Below, one piece after another: positions 15,774 through 24,250 of a stretch of 64,000 nt of DNA. Made by a program: the position numbers and the translations under genes. The notes under the pieces were generated by a model that saw only the letters and a program-made list of their open reading frames with translations, searched no databases and was not told the DNA's origin. The first letter of the stretch is position 1. Each line of letters opens with the position of its first letter. This DNA comes from Candidatus Omnitrophota bacterium (GTDB taxonomy: Bacteria; Hinthialibacterota; Hinthialibacteria; OLB16), in assembly GCA_020632575.1 (NCBI GenBank), contig JACKFH010000002.1, positions 1 through 64,000 on the forward strand, in the 5' to 3' direction.

Positions 15774-17570
15774 ATGATAACCCGAATCTCCGCCCGCGGG
15801 GCAATCACCATTCTCGCCTTCTTCACCCTAGCAATCCCGTTTGGAGTGCAAGCCGAGGATTATCTTTCTCCCGTCGGGGTGACACCCGATCCGAGTGGAG
15901 AGTTCCTTTACATTGTTTGTTCAACCGGCAACCAAATCGCTCGCTTCGATATCAAGTCCGAAACCACCACCCAAACCTTTGAACTCGGGAACGCACCGAC
16001 AGGCGTGGCCGTCTCTCCTGATGGCGGGCGAATTTATGTCACCGATGAATCGCCCGATGGGAAGGTCTGGGTCTTCGATACCGCCTCGGCCAATCTCATA
16101 TCCCACATCTCAGTGGGTCACACTCCTGTTGCACCAACGATCTCCCCCGATGGGAAAAAACTGACTGTCTGCAATCGATTCGATAACAGCGTCTCTTTCA
16201 TCGATCTTGAAACTGAACGTGTGATCGCCACCATTCCAGCCGCGCGCGAACCCATTGCAGCTGCGCTGACACCCGATGGAAACACGCTGATTGTGGCGAA
16301 CCATCTTCCCGATGGACCTGCGAACACGGGTATGATTTCAGCCAAGATCCAGGTATTCGACACCGAATCGAGAAGGATCTTGGCGACCATCCCGCTTCCC
16401 AACGGCAGCACCTCGCTCCGAGGAGTCTGTATTTCCCCCGATGGCCGCTACGCCTACGTGACACATATCCTGGGACGGTACCTCCTTCCGACAACCCAGC
16501 TCGACCGGGGCTGGATGAACACAAACGCGGTCAGTGTCATCGATATCCAAGAGAAAAGACTCCTAAACACTTTGCTCCTCGACAACATCGATCAGGGATC
16601 CGCCAATCCCTGGGGAGTCTCCTGCACGCCTGATGGAAAGCGCCTCGTGGTCAGTCACTCCGGGACCCATGAACTCAGCCTGATCGATCGCGAGAGGCTG
16701 CATGAGAAACTTTCCGCCGCTGAGGAACCCGATCAGATCCCCAACGATCTCGCTTTTCTGGTTGGGATTCGTCAAAGAATCCCCCTGGAAGGGAAGGGAC
16801 CTCGCGGTCTGGCGGTGGTGGGAGATCAAGCCTACGTCGCGGAATATTTTTCGGATTCTCTTGCAGTTGTCGATCTCGAACGCAAAGAGAGCCTCCGAGC
16901 GAGATCGATCCCGCTTCAAGATCCTGTTCCAATGACGGACGTCCGCAAAGGAGAACTCCTCTTTCATGACGCCTCGGTTTGTTTCCAGCATTGGCAGAGT
17001 TGTGCGACCTGCCATCCCGATGCTCGAACCGATGCGCTGAACTGGGATCTCCTCAACGATGGTCTCGGATCGCCAAAGAACACCAAGAACATGCTCCTCG
17101 CTCATCAAACTCCCCCCACTTCGATGACCGGGGTCCGCGACAATGCGGAGATCTCGGTGAGAGCCGGGTTCCGGTATATCGAATTCACCGTCCTGCCGGA
17201 GGAGGAGATTCGAACAGTGGATGAATACCTGAAATCCCTAACCCCGGTTCCCAGCCCGTATCTTGTGGATGGAGAGTTGAGCGAAGCGGCCAAGCGTGGC
17301 GAAGTGGTGTTCAAGAAGGCCAATTGCCACCACTGCCATCCGGAGCCTTTGTACACCGACCTTCAGAGATACGATGTCGGAACCGGCGAGGGAAATGAGG
17401 CGGGAACGGAATTCGACACTCCCACCCTGATCGAATCCTGGCGGACCGCGCCGTATCTCTATGATGGTCGCGCCGCCACGATGAAAGATGTTTTCAAGTG
17501 GCATCAAGGAACGGAACAACTCACGGACAAGGAGATCGATGACTTGGTCGAGTATGTCCTGTCATTGTAG
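15774..17570 (+). CDS. Exported YVTN beta-propeller protein with two c-type heme motifs (cytochrome c peroxidase/MauG-like C-terminus)
   Basis: 598 residues. A signal peptide (ITILAFFTLAIPFGVQA) is followed by a YVTN/YncE seven-bladed propeller (~30-370), with repeats such as GNAPTGVAVSPDGGRIYVTD and HTPVAPTISPDGKKLTVCN. The C-terminal ~200 residues carry CATCH (~411) and CHHCH (~519), with a di-heme cytochrome-c-peroxidase-like layout (late DTPTLIESWRTAPYLYDGR motif). It acts outside the cytoplasmic membrane, probably in electron transfer or peroxide reduction; propeller/MauG fusions of this kind are common in secreted oxidase loci. It starts 26 bases after the HZS-alpha-like gene and 18 bases before the next gene, so it is part of the same operon. 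Confidence 0.75.
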   Translation: MITRISARGAITILAFFTLAIPFGVQAEDYLSPVGVTPDPSGEFLYIVCSTGNQIARFDIKSETTTQTFELGNAPTGVAVSPDGGRIYVTDESPDGKVWVFDTASANLISHISVGHTPVAPTISPDGKKLTVCNRFDNSVSFIDLETERVIATIPAAREPIAAALTPDGNTLIVANHLPDGPANTGMISAKIQVFDTESRRILATIPLPNGSTSLRGVCISPDGRYAYVTHILGRYLLPTTQLDRGWMNTNAVSVIDIQEKRLLNTLLLDNIDQGSANPWGVSCTPDGKRLVVSHSGTHELSLIDRERLHEKLSAAEEPDQIPNDLAFLVGIRQRIPLEGKGPRGLAVVGDQAYVAEYFSDSLAVVDLERKESLRARSIPLQDPVPMTDVRKGELLFHDASVCFQHWQSCATCHPDARTDALNWDLLNDGLGSPKNTKNMLLAHQTPPTSMTGVRDNAEISVRAGFRYIEFTVLPEEEIRTVDEYLKSLTPVPSPYLVDGELSEAAKRGEVVFKKANCHHCHPEPLYTDLQRYDVGTGEGNEAGTEFDTPTLIESWRTAPYLYDGRAATMKDVFKWHQGTEQLTDKEIDDLVEYVLSL

Positions 17571-17588
17571 ATCCTCCATGGAAAGAGA

Positions 17589-18737
17589 ATGTGCGAAATG
17601 AATAAGACCTCTGTCAGAGAAGGACGCGACACACAAACTGACAACTTCTCCATGATCTCCATCCCCTATTCGGACCACTGCGAATACTTTGTCACGGTTC
17701 GGGCGGAGGGTGAGGAAGGCGCGGTTGAGATGCAGCAGACCATTGAATCAATGGTCGCGGAGGAAGGCGCTTCGATCGTTTCGCAAGACGTGTTTATTTC
17801 CAGCCTGGAGGATTTCGACCCCGATTTGGAGAAACGAACGGAGTGGCCCCTCACTTGGGTCATTGAGGATCAACCCTCCAAACCCTCGCTGACTCAAAGT
17901 TATGTTTGGGCGGTTGCCGGAATCGAGGCGCAGCCGATTAGTATCGACAACCGAGTCGTGGGCATTCGGTTTGAGGACGATTCATTTCGCTATGTTCGAC
18001 TGGGAGGACTCCTTCCCGAAGACCCGGAAGCGAGCCTTGCTGACCAGTCGCGTCAAATGTTCCGTCAAATGATCCTTGGGTTGGGCCAGGGGGATATGGG
18101 TTTCAACGATGTTGTTCGCACTTGGTTTTTTAACCGTGACATCCTTTCCTGGTATTCCGAGTTCAACCAAGTTCGTAACGATTTCTTTCGAAATCAAAGA
18201 GTCTTTGAAGGGCTGGTTCCCGCGAGCACCGGTATTGGAGGAAACAACCCGTTCAACGCGGCCCTTACCGGCGGTCTGCTTGCTGTGCAACCGAAGACTG
18301 AGAAGGCATTGGTGCATGTGGTCCCATCGCCCCTCCAGAATTCCGCGCTTGAATATGGAAGCTCGTTCAGCCGCGCGGTCGAGTTGACTTTGCCGACCTC
18401 CCGCCGCTTGCTTGTCTCCGGCACCGCCAGCATCGGCCCGGATGGTTTGACCCGTCATGTCGGCGATGTTCGCGCTCAGATGGAGTTCACCCTGGAGGTG
18501 GTGCAAGAGATTCTTCAGTCGAGAGAGATGGACTGGCCCCACGTCGTTCGCGCCTACGCCTACCTTCGGGAGACTGAGGAGGAGGAAGCCTTTTGGGCGA
18601 TTCTGAAAGACCACCACCTCGATCGAATCCCCCTGATCACCGCTTGCCAAACGATTTGCCGGGACGATCTTCTCTTCGAAATCGAGGTGGAAGCGCGAGG
18701 TCCTCATCATGAACTGCCAAAGAACCGGCGCCTCTGA
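17589..18737 (+). CDS. RidA/YjgF-related protein of the FkbO/Hyg5 type
   Basis: 382 residues with no signal peptide. The C-terminal half has a RidA-like fold signature (LLVSGTASIGPDGLTRHVGD, QMEFTLEVVQEILQ, and VVRAYAYLRE), and the N-terminal half matches the layout of chorismatase-like FkbO/Hyg5 proteins, which are two RidA-like halves. True chorismatases hydrolyse chorismate; I cannot confirm the active-site residues by eye. ATG 17589 follows GGAAAGAG. As the last gene of the HZS-alpha-like operon it is the only cytoplasmic member, which argues for a metabolite-processing or quinone-precursor role; this is inference. Confidence 0.55.
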   Translation: MCEMNKTSVREGRDTQTDNFSMISIPYSDHCEYFVTVRAEGEEGAVEMQQTIESMVAEEGASIVSQDVFISSLEDFDPDLEKRTEWPLTWVIEDQPSKPSLTQSYVWAVAGIEAQPISIDNRVVGIRFEDDSFRYVRLGGLLPEDPEASLADQSRQMFRQMILGLGQGDMGFNDVVRTWFFNRDILSWYSEFNQVRNDFFRNQRVFEGLVPASTGIGGNNPFNAALTGGLLAVQPKTEKALVHVVPSPLQNSALEYGSSFSRAVELTLPTSRRLLVSGTASIGPDGLTRHVGDVRAQMEFTLEVVQEILQSREMDWPHVVRAYAYLRETEEEEAFWAILKDHHLDRIPLITACQTICRDDLLFEIEVEARGPHHELPKNRRL

Positions 18738-18788
18738 GGTAGCCTGATCTCACCGAATTAGGCGAATGGAGAGATCACCTGCACTTCT

Positions 18789-21071
18789 TTACTTCGTAAA
18801 GTCGTAAGGTCCTAACCCAATGTCCGAGGGACCGATGTTGACCGGCCATCCAGAGGGTTCAGGAATTCCGAACACCTTTCGTATCCGTTCAAGCATATCG
18901 AATTCGAATTCAACACACGGCTCGATGTAACTCCCCTCGCCCCATTCGTTAACCGGTCCCAGCACGACAAATGGTTTTCCATGTTCCTCAGAATACGACT
19001 TGGCCTGAGCTAGGAGTCGTTCGAAACCATCGGCTGTGCGGTTGCGAATCACCCGGGCTTTCTTCCCATGCCATGGGCGGGCGTCCCACCCGGTGTCGAC
19101 CACCGGGTAGTAGGTCAGATCGCCGCACTCCCGGTCTCTCTCTCGCCAAGTCCCGCTCGCGGTCCTAACGACATCCTCGTACTCCATTCGAGTGGACGAT
19201 TCGGCAAGTTCAGGCGCCTCCCCCCACTCATGGTAATTGGTGGCGCCGGAGTACCCCTCGGCGAGCAGTCTCTCCGCCTGCGACTGTGAATCATGATCGT
19301 GCATGGCGATGAACTCGATGCCGGGGAAGCCTGCATCCCTCGCCATCTGTTGGGATTCCTCGAAGGCCGCTCGAACATCTTCGCTTCCTCCAAGGTCATC
19401 CCGGATCAGCCTCGGGTCCCAAAGAAAGACTGCTGGGCGCCCGTTAACCTGGTAGTAGGTCGGAAGCGGGAGATACGCCTCGATCCAATGCTTTGTCACC
19501 TCCCGCCAGTCCTCTCGGGAATGGGTTCCGGGTGGATTGTGGTTGGCCCACATGATGGCCACCTTCAGGTCATCCTGGTATTTCGATTTCTTATACGCCT
19601 CGAACCAATGGGTGAGGTGCTGCTTTCCCTGGATCCAATACCAATCCACCAGGAAACAGGTGATTCCATTCTCCACGGCCCATTTGATTTGCCAGTCAAC
19701 GCATTCCGGGTCTCCCTCATCGTAGTATCCGAGCATCGGCTTCCGGATCGGAAAGGTCTCCCGGATACAATCCCATTTCTCCGGGGTGTTCCAACCCGGG
19801 AAATAGTAAGCGCAAACGTCGAGGGAGGTTTCTATCGGGTGCGGTTTGGGAACCATTTCGGAATGAGGGAGATGGAGCGAGGGGGTGAAAGAGAGAGTTG
19901 CGGTTGTCCGGATGGGATCACCATTGCTTTGGACAATCAAACTCACCGGATATTTACCCGGTTTCATTGCCTGGACCTCCCAACCAATCGGGATTGTCTG
20001 TTCGAATCCAACTCGTGAGTTTTCCTCAACCCGAGGTTGGGACAGGACTTGGACCTCTTCTGGCGCTCTGAATTCCAAATTCTCCAGGGTCGCTGTCTCT
20101 GCTCCCACATTGGTGAGATGCGCCAGGACACGGCAGGGAGCCTCGGTTCGGTTCGGACAGTCCTCGAAACCCAGGTAGGACACTTTGAGTTCGGAGGGTC
20201 CAATTGGCCGCGGACCAACCTCCACCGATTCGACAAAAACTCTCTCGGGAGAAGCGCTGGGTAGTCGCAACCCAAAAGCGAGGATGGAACCCCTCCAATT
20301 TGGAAGGCCATTAAGCCGAACCGGGTAAGATCGAATCTTCCCATCCCCTTGAACATCAAACTCTTCGGACTGTATGCCCGATTTGTTATCGGTGGCCCAA
20401 ACCACTGCGGCGACTCCCTCAATGTCGGAGCGCATACGAACGGTCGCCCAGTCATGGCCGTCGGTTGAACCCCTGTCGAACCCAATCATGAACAAATCGG
20501 AATTTGGGTGAATCTGCCAGGAGGAGAGGTCTCCATCGAAATCCCAATTCCAGGTTGAATCCGGAGGGGAGGGCGCCCTGCCCCAATCACGAATTTCAAT
20601 CGAATCGATCGCGAAATGGGCGCCTTCGTAGACATCCAGACGGAGTTGGCGAATCGTCCCCTCGGTCTGCCAAAAGGGAAGGATCGGGATCTCCTCCCAG
20701 GAACCATCCCCGCGCACTCGGAAGGTTGTTTTCTTGGCCTCGCTAAGACCCCCATACTTCCCCTCTGTCTCACCGCTCCAAAAGAGGTCTCCATTCCCGG
20801 GTCGATTTGCCCGTAGACGGATCAAAACAAACTGGGTGGGCGAGGCTTGAATCGAAAGATTTCGGCAATGGAGATACGGATCGGACCCAGTTGCATCGAA
20901 CTCAACCACTCCCTTCTCAACTCGAACATCGCCGAGGTGGCTGTTCGGAACCCAGATTTTCAATTGCTCCGATGTGTCGAAATCCCACTCGGGCAGAGGA
21001 TCGGAGTTCGCGACGGCCATGGCGGACACAAATAAGAGAAGTCCGATACATATTCTCATGATGGCTCCCAT
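18789..21071 (-). CDS. Secreted WbsX/GH99-like glycosidase-type protein
   Basis: 760 residues on the minus strand. A signal peptide (MRICIGLLLFVSAMAVANS; Met5 is a possible start) precedes two beta-sandwich-like carbohydrate-binding segments (~25-340). The C-terminal ~400 residues match the WbsX/GH99-like TIM-barrel family: CAYYFPGWNTPEKWDCIRE, MLGYYDEGDPECVDWQIKWA, CFLVDWYWIQG, and late WDARPWHGKKARVIRNRT and GPVNEWGEGSYIEP. GH99 enzymes are endo-acting alpha-mannosidases; secreted WbsX-like proteins are poorly characterised. It is convergent with the RidA-like gene (51 bases between stops) and divergent from the sugar-isomerase-like gene at 21145. Confidence 0.75.
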   Translation of the reverse strand: MGAIMRICIGLLLFVSAMAVANSDPLPEWDFDTSEQLKIWVPNSHLGDVRVEKGVVEFDATGSDPYLHCRNLSIQASPTQFVLIRLRANRPGNGDLFWSGETEGKYGGLSEAKKTTFRVRGDGSWEEIPILPFWQTEGTIRQLRLDVYEGAHFAIDSIEIRDWGRAPSPPDSTWNWDFDGDLSSWQIHPNSDLFMIGFDRGSTDGHDWATVRMRSDIEGVAAVVWATDNKSGIQSEEFDVQGDGKIRSYPVRLNGLPNWRGSILAFGLRLPSASPERVFVESVEVGPRPIGPSELKVSYLGFEDCPNRTEAPCRVLAHLTNVGAETATLENLEFRAPEEVQVLSQPRVEENSRVGFEQTIPIGWEVQAMKPGKYPVSLIVQSNGDPIRTTATLSFTPSLHLPHSEMVPKPHPIETSLDVCAYYFPGWNTPEKWDCIRETFPIRKPMLGYYDEGDPECVDWQIKWAVENGITCFLVDWYWIQGKQHLTHWFEAYKKSKYQDDLKVAIMWANHNPPGTHSREDWREVTKHWIEAYLPLPTYYQVNGRPAVFLWDPRLIRDDLGGSEDVRAAFEESQQMARDAGFPGIEFIAMHDHDSQSQAERLLAEGYSGATNYHEWGEAPELAESSTRMEYEDVVRTASGTWRERDRECGDLTYYPVVDTGWDARPWHGKKARVIRNRTADGFERLLAQAKSYSEEHGKPFVVLGPVNEWGEGSYIEPCVEFEFDMLERIRKVFGIPEPSGWPVNIGPSDIGLGPYDFTK

Positions 21072-21144
21072 CTTGATTTCATACGGAGCGGTCGTACCTT
21101 GATGACTGACGTATTGTAGTCAACTCTGAGTAAAGGAAGAGACC

Positions 21145-22017
21145 ATGAAAGGTAAATCATTTCTTGTTTGTTTGATGTGTTGTGTGATCGCCGCCCCGGC
21201 GATTGCGGCCAAGCCGATGGCGGATGGAGCCCCGCATGCCGAGAAATTGGGATGGAAACTAGGATGCCAAGCCTATTCCTTCAATCGATTCACCTTCTTT
21301 GAAGCCGTAGACAAAGTCAATTCGCTCGGTCTGAAATGGATCGAGGCTTACCCCGGCCAGAAACTCAGCCCCGAAGACCCCGAGACCCCTTTCGATCATA
21401 ACGCCTCGGAAGAGGTGCGCGATGCGGTCAAAGCCAAATTGAAGGAAGCCGATGTGACCCTCATCAACTATGGCGTTGTCGGCCTCCCTAATGATGAGGC
21501 TGAATGCCGAAAGGTTTTCGACTTCGCCAAAGACATGGGGATTCAAACCATTGTCTCCGAACCTCCCGAGGACGGTTTTGACCTGCTCGACAAGCTCTGC
21601 GAGGAATACCAAATCAATGTCGCCATCCATAACCACCCCAAACCCTCACACTATTGGAACCCCGACACCGTGCTGAAAGTGACCGAGGGTCACAGCAAGC
21701 GTATCGGAGCCTGCGCCGACACCGGTCACTGGATGCGTTCGGGAGTGGACCCGCTGGAGGCGCTCAAGAAATTGGAGGGACGGATTATCTCCTTCCATTT
21801 CAAGGACCTCAACGAATTCGGTAATAAAGAGGCTCACGATGTTCCTTGGGGAACTGGCGCCGGCGATGTCAAAGCATGGCTGGCTGAAGTGAAGCGGCAG
21901 GGAATTGAGCCCGTGTTCTCAGTCGAGTACGAATACCACTGGGAAAGTTCCCTCCCTGAGATCGCGGAATGCGTCAAGAATTTTGATCGGATTGCGGCCG
22001 ATCTCCAAAAAGACTAA
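21145..22017 (+). CDS. Exported sugar phosphate isomerase/epimerase-like TIM-barrel protein
   Basis: 290 residues of the xylose-isomerase-like TIM-barrel (AP endonuclease 2) family. Metal/substrate residues are visible in WIEAYPGQ, VAIHNHPKP, GACADTGHW, FHFKDLNEFG and FSVEYEYHW. A signal peptide (KSFLVCLMCCVIAAPAIAAK) makes it extracytoplasmic, as in many planctomycete-type 3-keto-glycoside or sugar isomerase paralogues. The start is ATG 21145 after AAGGAAGAG. A strong hairpin follows 9 bases after the stop, so it is likely a single-gene unit. Confidence 0.85.
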   Translation: MKGKSFLVCLMCCVIAAPAIAAKPMADGAPHAEKLGWKLGCQAYSFNRFTFFEAVDKVNSLGLKWIEAYPGQKLSPEDPETPFDHNASEEVRDAVKAKLKEADVTLINYGVVGLPNDEAECRKVFDFAKDMGIQTIVSEPPEDGFDLLDKLCEEYQINVAIHNHPKPSHYWNPDTVLKVTEGHSKRIGACADTGHWMRSGVDPLEALKKLEGRIISFHFKDLNEFGNKEAHDVPWGTGAGDVKAWLAEVKRQGIEPVFSVEYEYHWESSLPEIAECVKNFDRIAADLQKD

Positions 22018-22025
22018 GCGAGTTT

Positions 22026-22073
22026 CTGAAAGGCCAGGAGGGCGAATCACCTGATTCGCCCTCCTGGTTTCAG
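22026..22073 (+). terminator. Strong hairpin after the sugar-isomerase-like gene
   Basis: CCAGGAGGGCGAATCA (22034-22049) pairs perfectly with 22052-22067 around a 2-base CC. The outer CTGAAA/TTTCAG (22026-22031, 22068-22073) extends it past a GG bulge. No clear T-run follows, so it may be a terminator or an RNA-stabilising stem. Confidence 0.7.
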
Positions 22074-22193
22074 GCGATTTGACATGGGGCTTGTCTCATG
22101 ACGAAAAGTCCTGGATAAAACGGGCAACCGAATGGAGCAGGCCCCAAACGGAATACGCTTCAACATCACCCGCGCTTAATAGGAGAAAATTCC

Positions 22194-22865
22194 ATTCCTT
22201 CGGAATCTGTTGAGAACTACCTCAAAGCCATTTACGAAATCGAAGAGGAGACAGGACGGGTCAACACCAGCTCCCTGGCGGAGCTTCTCTCTGTTTCCGC
22301 GCCTTCGGTCACAGCGATGGTGAAGCGGTTGAGTCAGGAGGATCCCCCCCTTGTCAATCATGAGTCTCACCAAGGCGTCACCTTGACCCAACACGGTCGA
22401 GAACGCGCCCTTGAAATCATCCGTCACCACAGACTCCTGGAGACTTTTCTCTGCACGGTCCTGGATTACTCTTGGGATGAGGTGCATGAGGAGGCCGAAC
22501 GGTTGGAGCACTACATCTCCGAAAAACTGGAAGATCGGATCGCCAAGCACCTTGGCTATCCCAAATACGACCCCCATGGCGCCCCGATTCCCACCAAGGA
22601 TGGCCAAATCCCGGAAATCCAATACCTCCCATTGAGCGCGCTCGAATCCGGACAGAGCGCCGTGGTCTTGAGAGTCAAACACGATCGTCCCGACCTGCTT
22701 CGATACCTGGCTTCTCTCGGAATCCAACCCAATGAAACGGTGACGGTTACTGAAAAAGCGCCTTTTGATGGCCCTGTCCATGTCCGGGTCGGAACCCAGG
22801 TGGATCAACCCCCACAAGCGATTGGCCCCGGAGTCGCGGATCTCGTTCTAGTCAGAGTTAAGTGA
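22194..22865 (+). CDS. DtxR/MntR-family metal-dependent repressor with apparent ATT start
   Basis: 223-residue iron/manganese-responsive regulator. The N-terminal winged helix (SVENYLKAIYEIEEETGRV, SLAELLSVSAPSVTAMVKRL), metal-binding/dimer helix (HHRLLETFLCTVLDYSWDEVHEEAERLEH) and C-terminal SH3/FeoA-like domain (SGQSAVVLRVKHDRPDLLRYLASLG) are all present. The conserved N-terminus begins about 5 codons before SVENYL. No ATG, GTG or TTG exists in frame between the stop at 22116 and ATG 22317, which lies inside the DNA-binding domain. ATT 22194 has AGGAG (22181-22185) 8 bases upstream, so I place the start there. It precedes the feo genes and is their likely regulator. Confidence 0.85.
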   Translation: MPSESVENYLKAIYEIEEETGRVNTSSLAELLSVSAPSVTAMVKRLSQEDPPLVNHESHQGVTLTQHGRERALEIIRHHRLLETFLCTVLDYSWDEVHEEAERLEHYISEKLEDRIAKHLGYPKYDPHGAPIPTKDGQIPEIQYLPLSALESGQSAVVLRVKHDRPDLLRYLASLGIQPNETVTVTEKAPFDGPVHVRVGTQVDQPPQAIGPGVADLVLVRVK

Positions 22866-22962
22866 ATCTGACTCACCCCCAGTCCTAATGATTCAATGAG
22901 GTTTTTGATCGACTAGGTGGTAAGGGCCCATTACGGCCCAGAAACCATATTGTGCGAGTAGA

Positions 22963-22981
22963 TTAGCTTAGCCTAATAATA
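22963..22981 (+). promoter_or_regulatory. DtxR/IdeR-box-like operator
   Basis: TTAGCTTAGCCTAATAATA matches 14 of 19 positions of the DtxR/IdeR consensus, with the central TTAG-x-CTAA core intact. It lies just upstream of a candidate -35 (22984) of the feo genes and 100 bases after the DtxR-type regulator gene. Role inferred: iron-dependent repression of feo. Confidence 0.6.
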
Positions 22982-22983
22982 TA

Positions 22984-23013
22984 TTGACCATGTCCTAATT
23001 TTTATTGTAAACT
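22984..23013 (+). promoter_or_regulatory. Candidate feo promoter
   Basis: TTGACC (22984-22989), an 18-base spacer and TAAACT (23008-23013) form a plausible sigma-70 promoter, flanked by the DtxR-like box and overlapped by the inverted repeat 22994-23027. Confidence 0.4.
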
Positions 23014-23027
23014 AAACAAAAATTAGG
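22994..23027. promoter_or_regulatory. Perfect 10-bp inverted repeat over the feo promoter
   Basis: CCTAATTTTT (22994-23003) and AAAAATTAGG (23018-23027) are separated by 14 bases. The outer CCTAA/TTAGG ends resemble DtxR half-sites. It covers the putative -10 region and ends 4 bases before a GGAGG; it may be a second operator or a leader hairpin. Confidence 0.5.
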
Positions 23028-23078
23028 ATTGGAGGTTCTCCCGTCACGGAGGCCGCCATCCTATCGTGGGAAAGAACA

Positions 23079-24212
23079 GTGACCATGGAAGTCGATAGTC
23101 TCCCATTTCCACTCGTTGAAACTGGGTCAATCGAAGGATCAGTGAGCGATTTGTCCTCACTTCCGGTTGGGGAAACCGCTGTTGTCTCGCGAATTCACAC
23201 CGATGGCCTATTGCGTCGCCGCCTTCTCGACCTGGGTTTTGTCCCAAGCACCAGAGTGGAATCTGTTCGACGGAGTCCCGGTGGAGACCCGACGATCTAC
23301 CGGGTGCGGGGCGCCAAAGTCGCCCTAAGAAAATCCGACGCCAAACTCATTGAAGTCCAGACGGGGGGACCCTCCCAGAGTTCTCCAGCGAAAACTTCCT
23401 GTTCCCACTCAAAAGTCTGTCGACAGTGTCACATCTCAGCGGCCCATAACGTGGTTTTCGAGCCCAACCGAAGCGATTCCAGGATTGTCGCCCTGGCGGG
23501 AAACCCAAACACCGGCAAAAGCACTCTCTTCAATGCCCTGACCGGATTGCACCAGCATGTCGGCAATTGGCCGGGAAAGACGGTGGCACGTATGGAGGGG
23601 TCCTGGAATTACAATGGAGCTTCATTCAATTTAGTGGACTTGCCCGGGACCTATTCGCTCCTATCCACGAGCGCTGATGAAGAAATCGCACGCGATTTTC
23701 TGCTCTTTGGAGCGCCGGATTGCACCATTGTGGTTGTCGACGCGACCTGCCTGGAACGGAACCTGAACCTCGTCTTCCAGATTTTTGAAATCACCAACCG
23801 GGTGGTTGTTTGTGTCAATCTTCTGGATGAGGCTCGTCGACGCAAGATCTTCTTGGATCTAGAAGCCTTGGAGGAGGATTTAGGGACACCTGTTGTCGGC
23901 ATTGTGGCAAGGACCGGAGAGGGGCTGGAGCATCTCAAAGAGAAGGTTTTGGCGGTTGCCGACGGAAGAATAGTCCCCAGTCCGCTACAGGTTCCCTACC
24001 AGCCTGAACTCCAGGCGGCCATCGATGACCTCATTCCCTTGGTGAACCGCGCGTTTCCAGGAATCCCGCAGGCGCGTTGGATCGCGCTTCGACTGATTGA
24101 GGGAGGTGACACGAGACTTCGTGAGGAGATCGAAAGTGGAGTCTTGGGCAACCTCACTGGGCAAATCGGAGAAACCTCCTTGGGGGGAGTCCTGTCACCC
24201 CAGTATGGCTAG
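23079..24212 (+). CDS. FeoA-FeoB fusion: FeoA domain, Cys linker and FeoB GTPase domain
   Basis: 377 residues. Residues ~20-95 are an SH3-like FeoA domain (LPVGETAVVSRIHTDGLLRRRLLDLGF is its hallmark, shown here only in part: LRRRLLDLGF). A short linker with a Cys cluster (SCSHSKVCRQCH, ~105-117) leads to the FeoB G domain (~135-300): G1 GNPNTGKST, G3 DLPG, G4 NLLDEA. The protein ends in the helical segment after the G domain, where full FeoB would continue into the membrane. It uses GTP switching to support ferrous iron uptake. The start may be GTG 23079 or ATG 23085; neither has a strong ribosome-binding site. The frame closes at TAG 24210 and the membrane half follows in another frame. Confidence 0.85.
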   Translation: MTMEVDSLPFPLVETGSIEGSVSDLSSLPVGETAVVSRIHTDGLLRRRLLDLGFVPSTRVESVRRSPGGDPTIYRVRGAKVALRKSDAKLIEVQTGGPSQSSPAKTSCSHSKVCRQCHISAAHNVVFEPNRSDSRIVALAGNPNTGKSTLFNALTGLHQHVGNWPGKTVARMEGSWNYNGASFNLVDLPGTYSLLSTSADEEIARDFLLFGAPDCTIVVVDATCLERNLNLVFQIFEITNRVVVCVNLLDEARRRKIFLDLEALEEDLGTPVVGIVARTGEGLEHLKEKVLAVADGRIVPSPLQVPYQPELQAAIDDLIPLVNRAFPGIPQARWIALRLIEGGDTRLREEIESGVLGNLTGQIGETSLGGVLSPQYG

Positions 24213-24250
24213 TGGGGATCGAATAATCTCTCTGAAAGCTGATTGGTTTT

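Noticed and set aside
22086..22190. Riboswitch or leader peptide before the DtxR-type gene
   Set aside because: No conserved riboswitch core or clear stem set; only the hairpin of the previous gene lies nearby.
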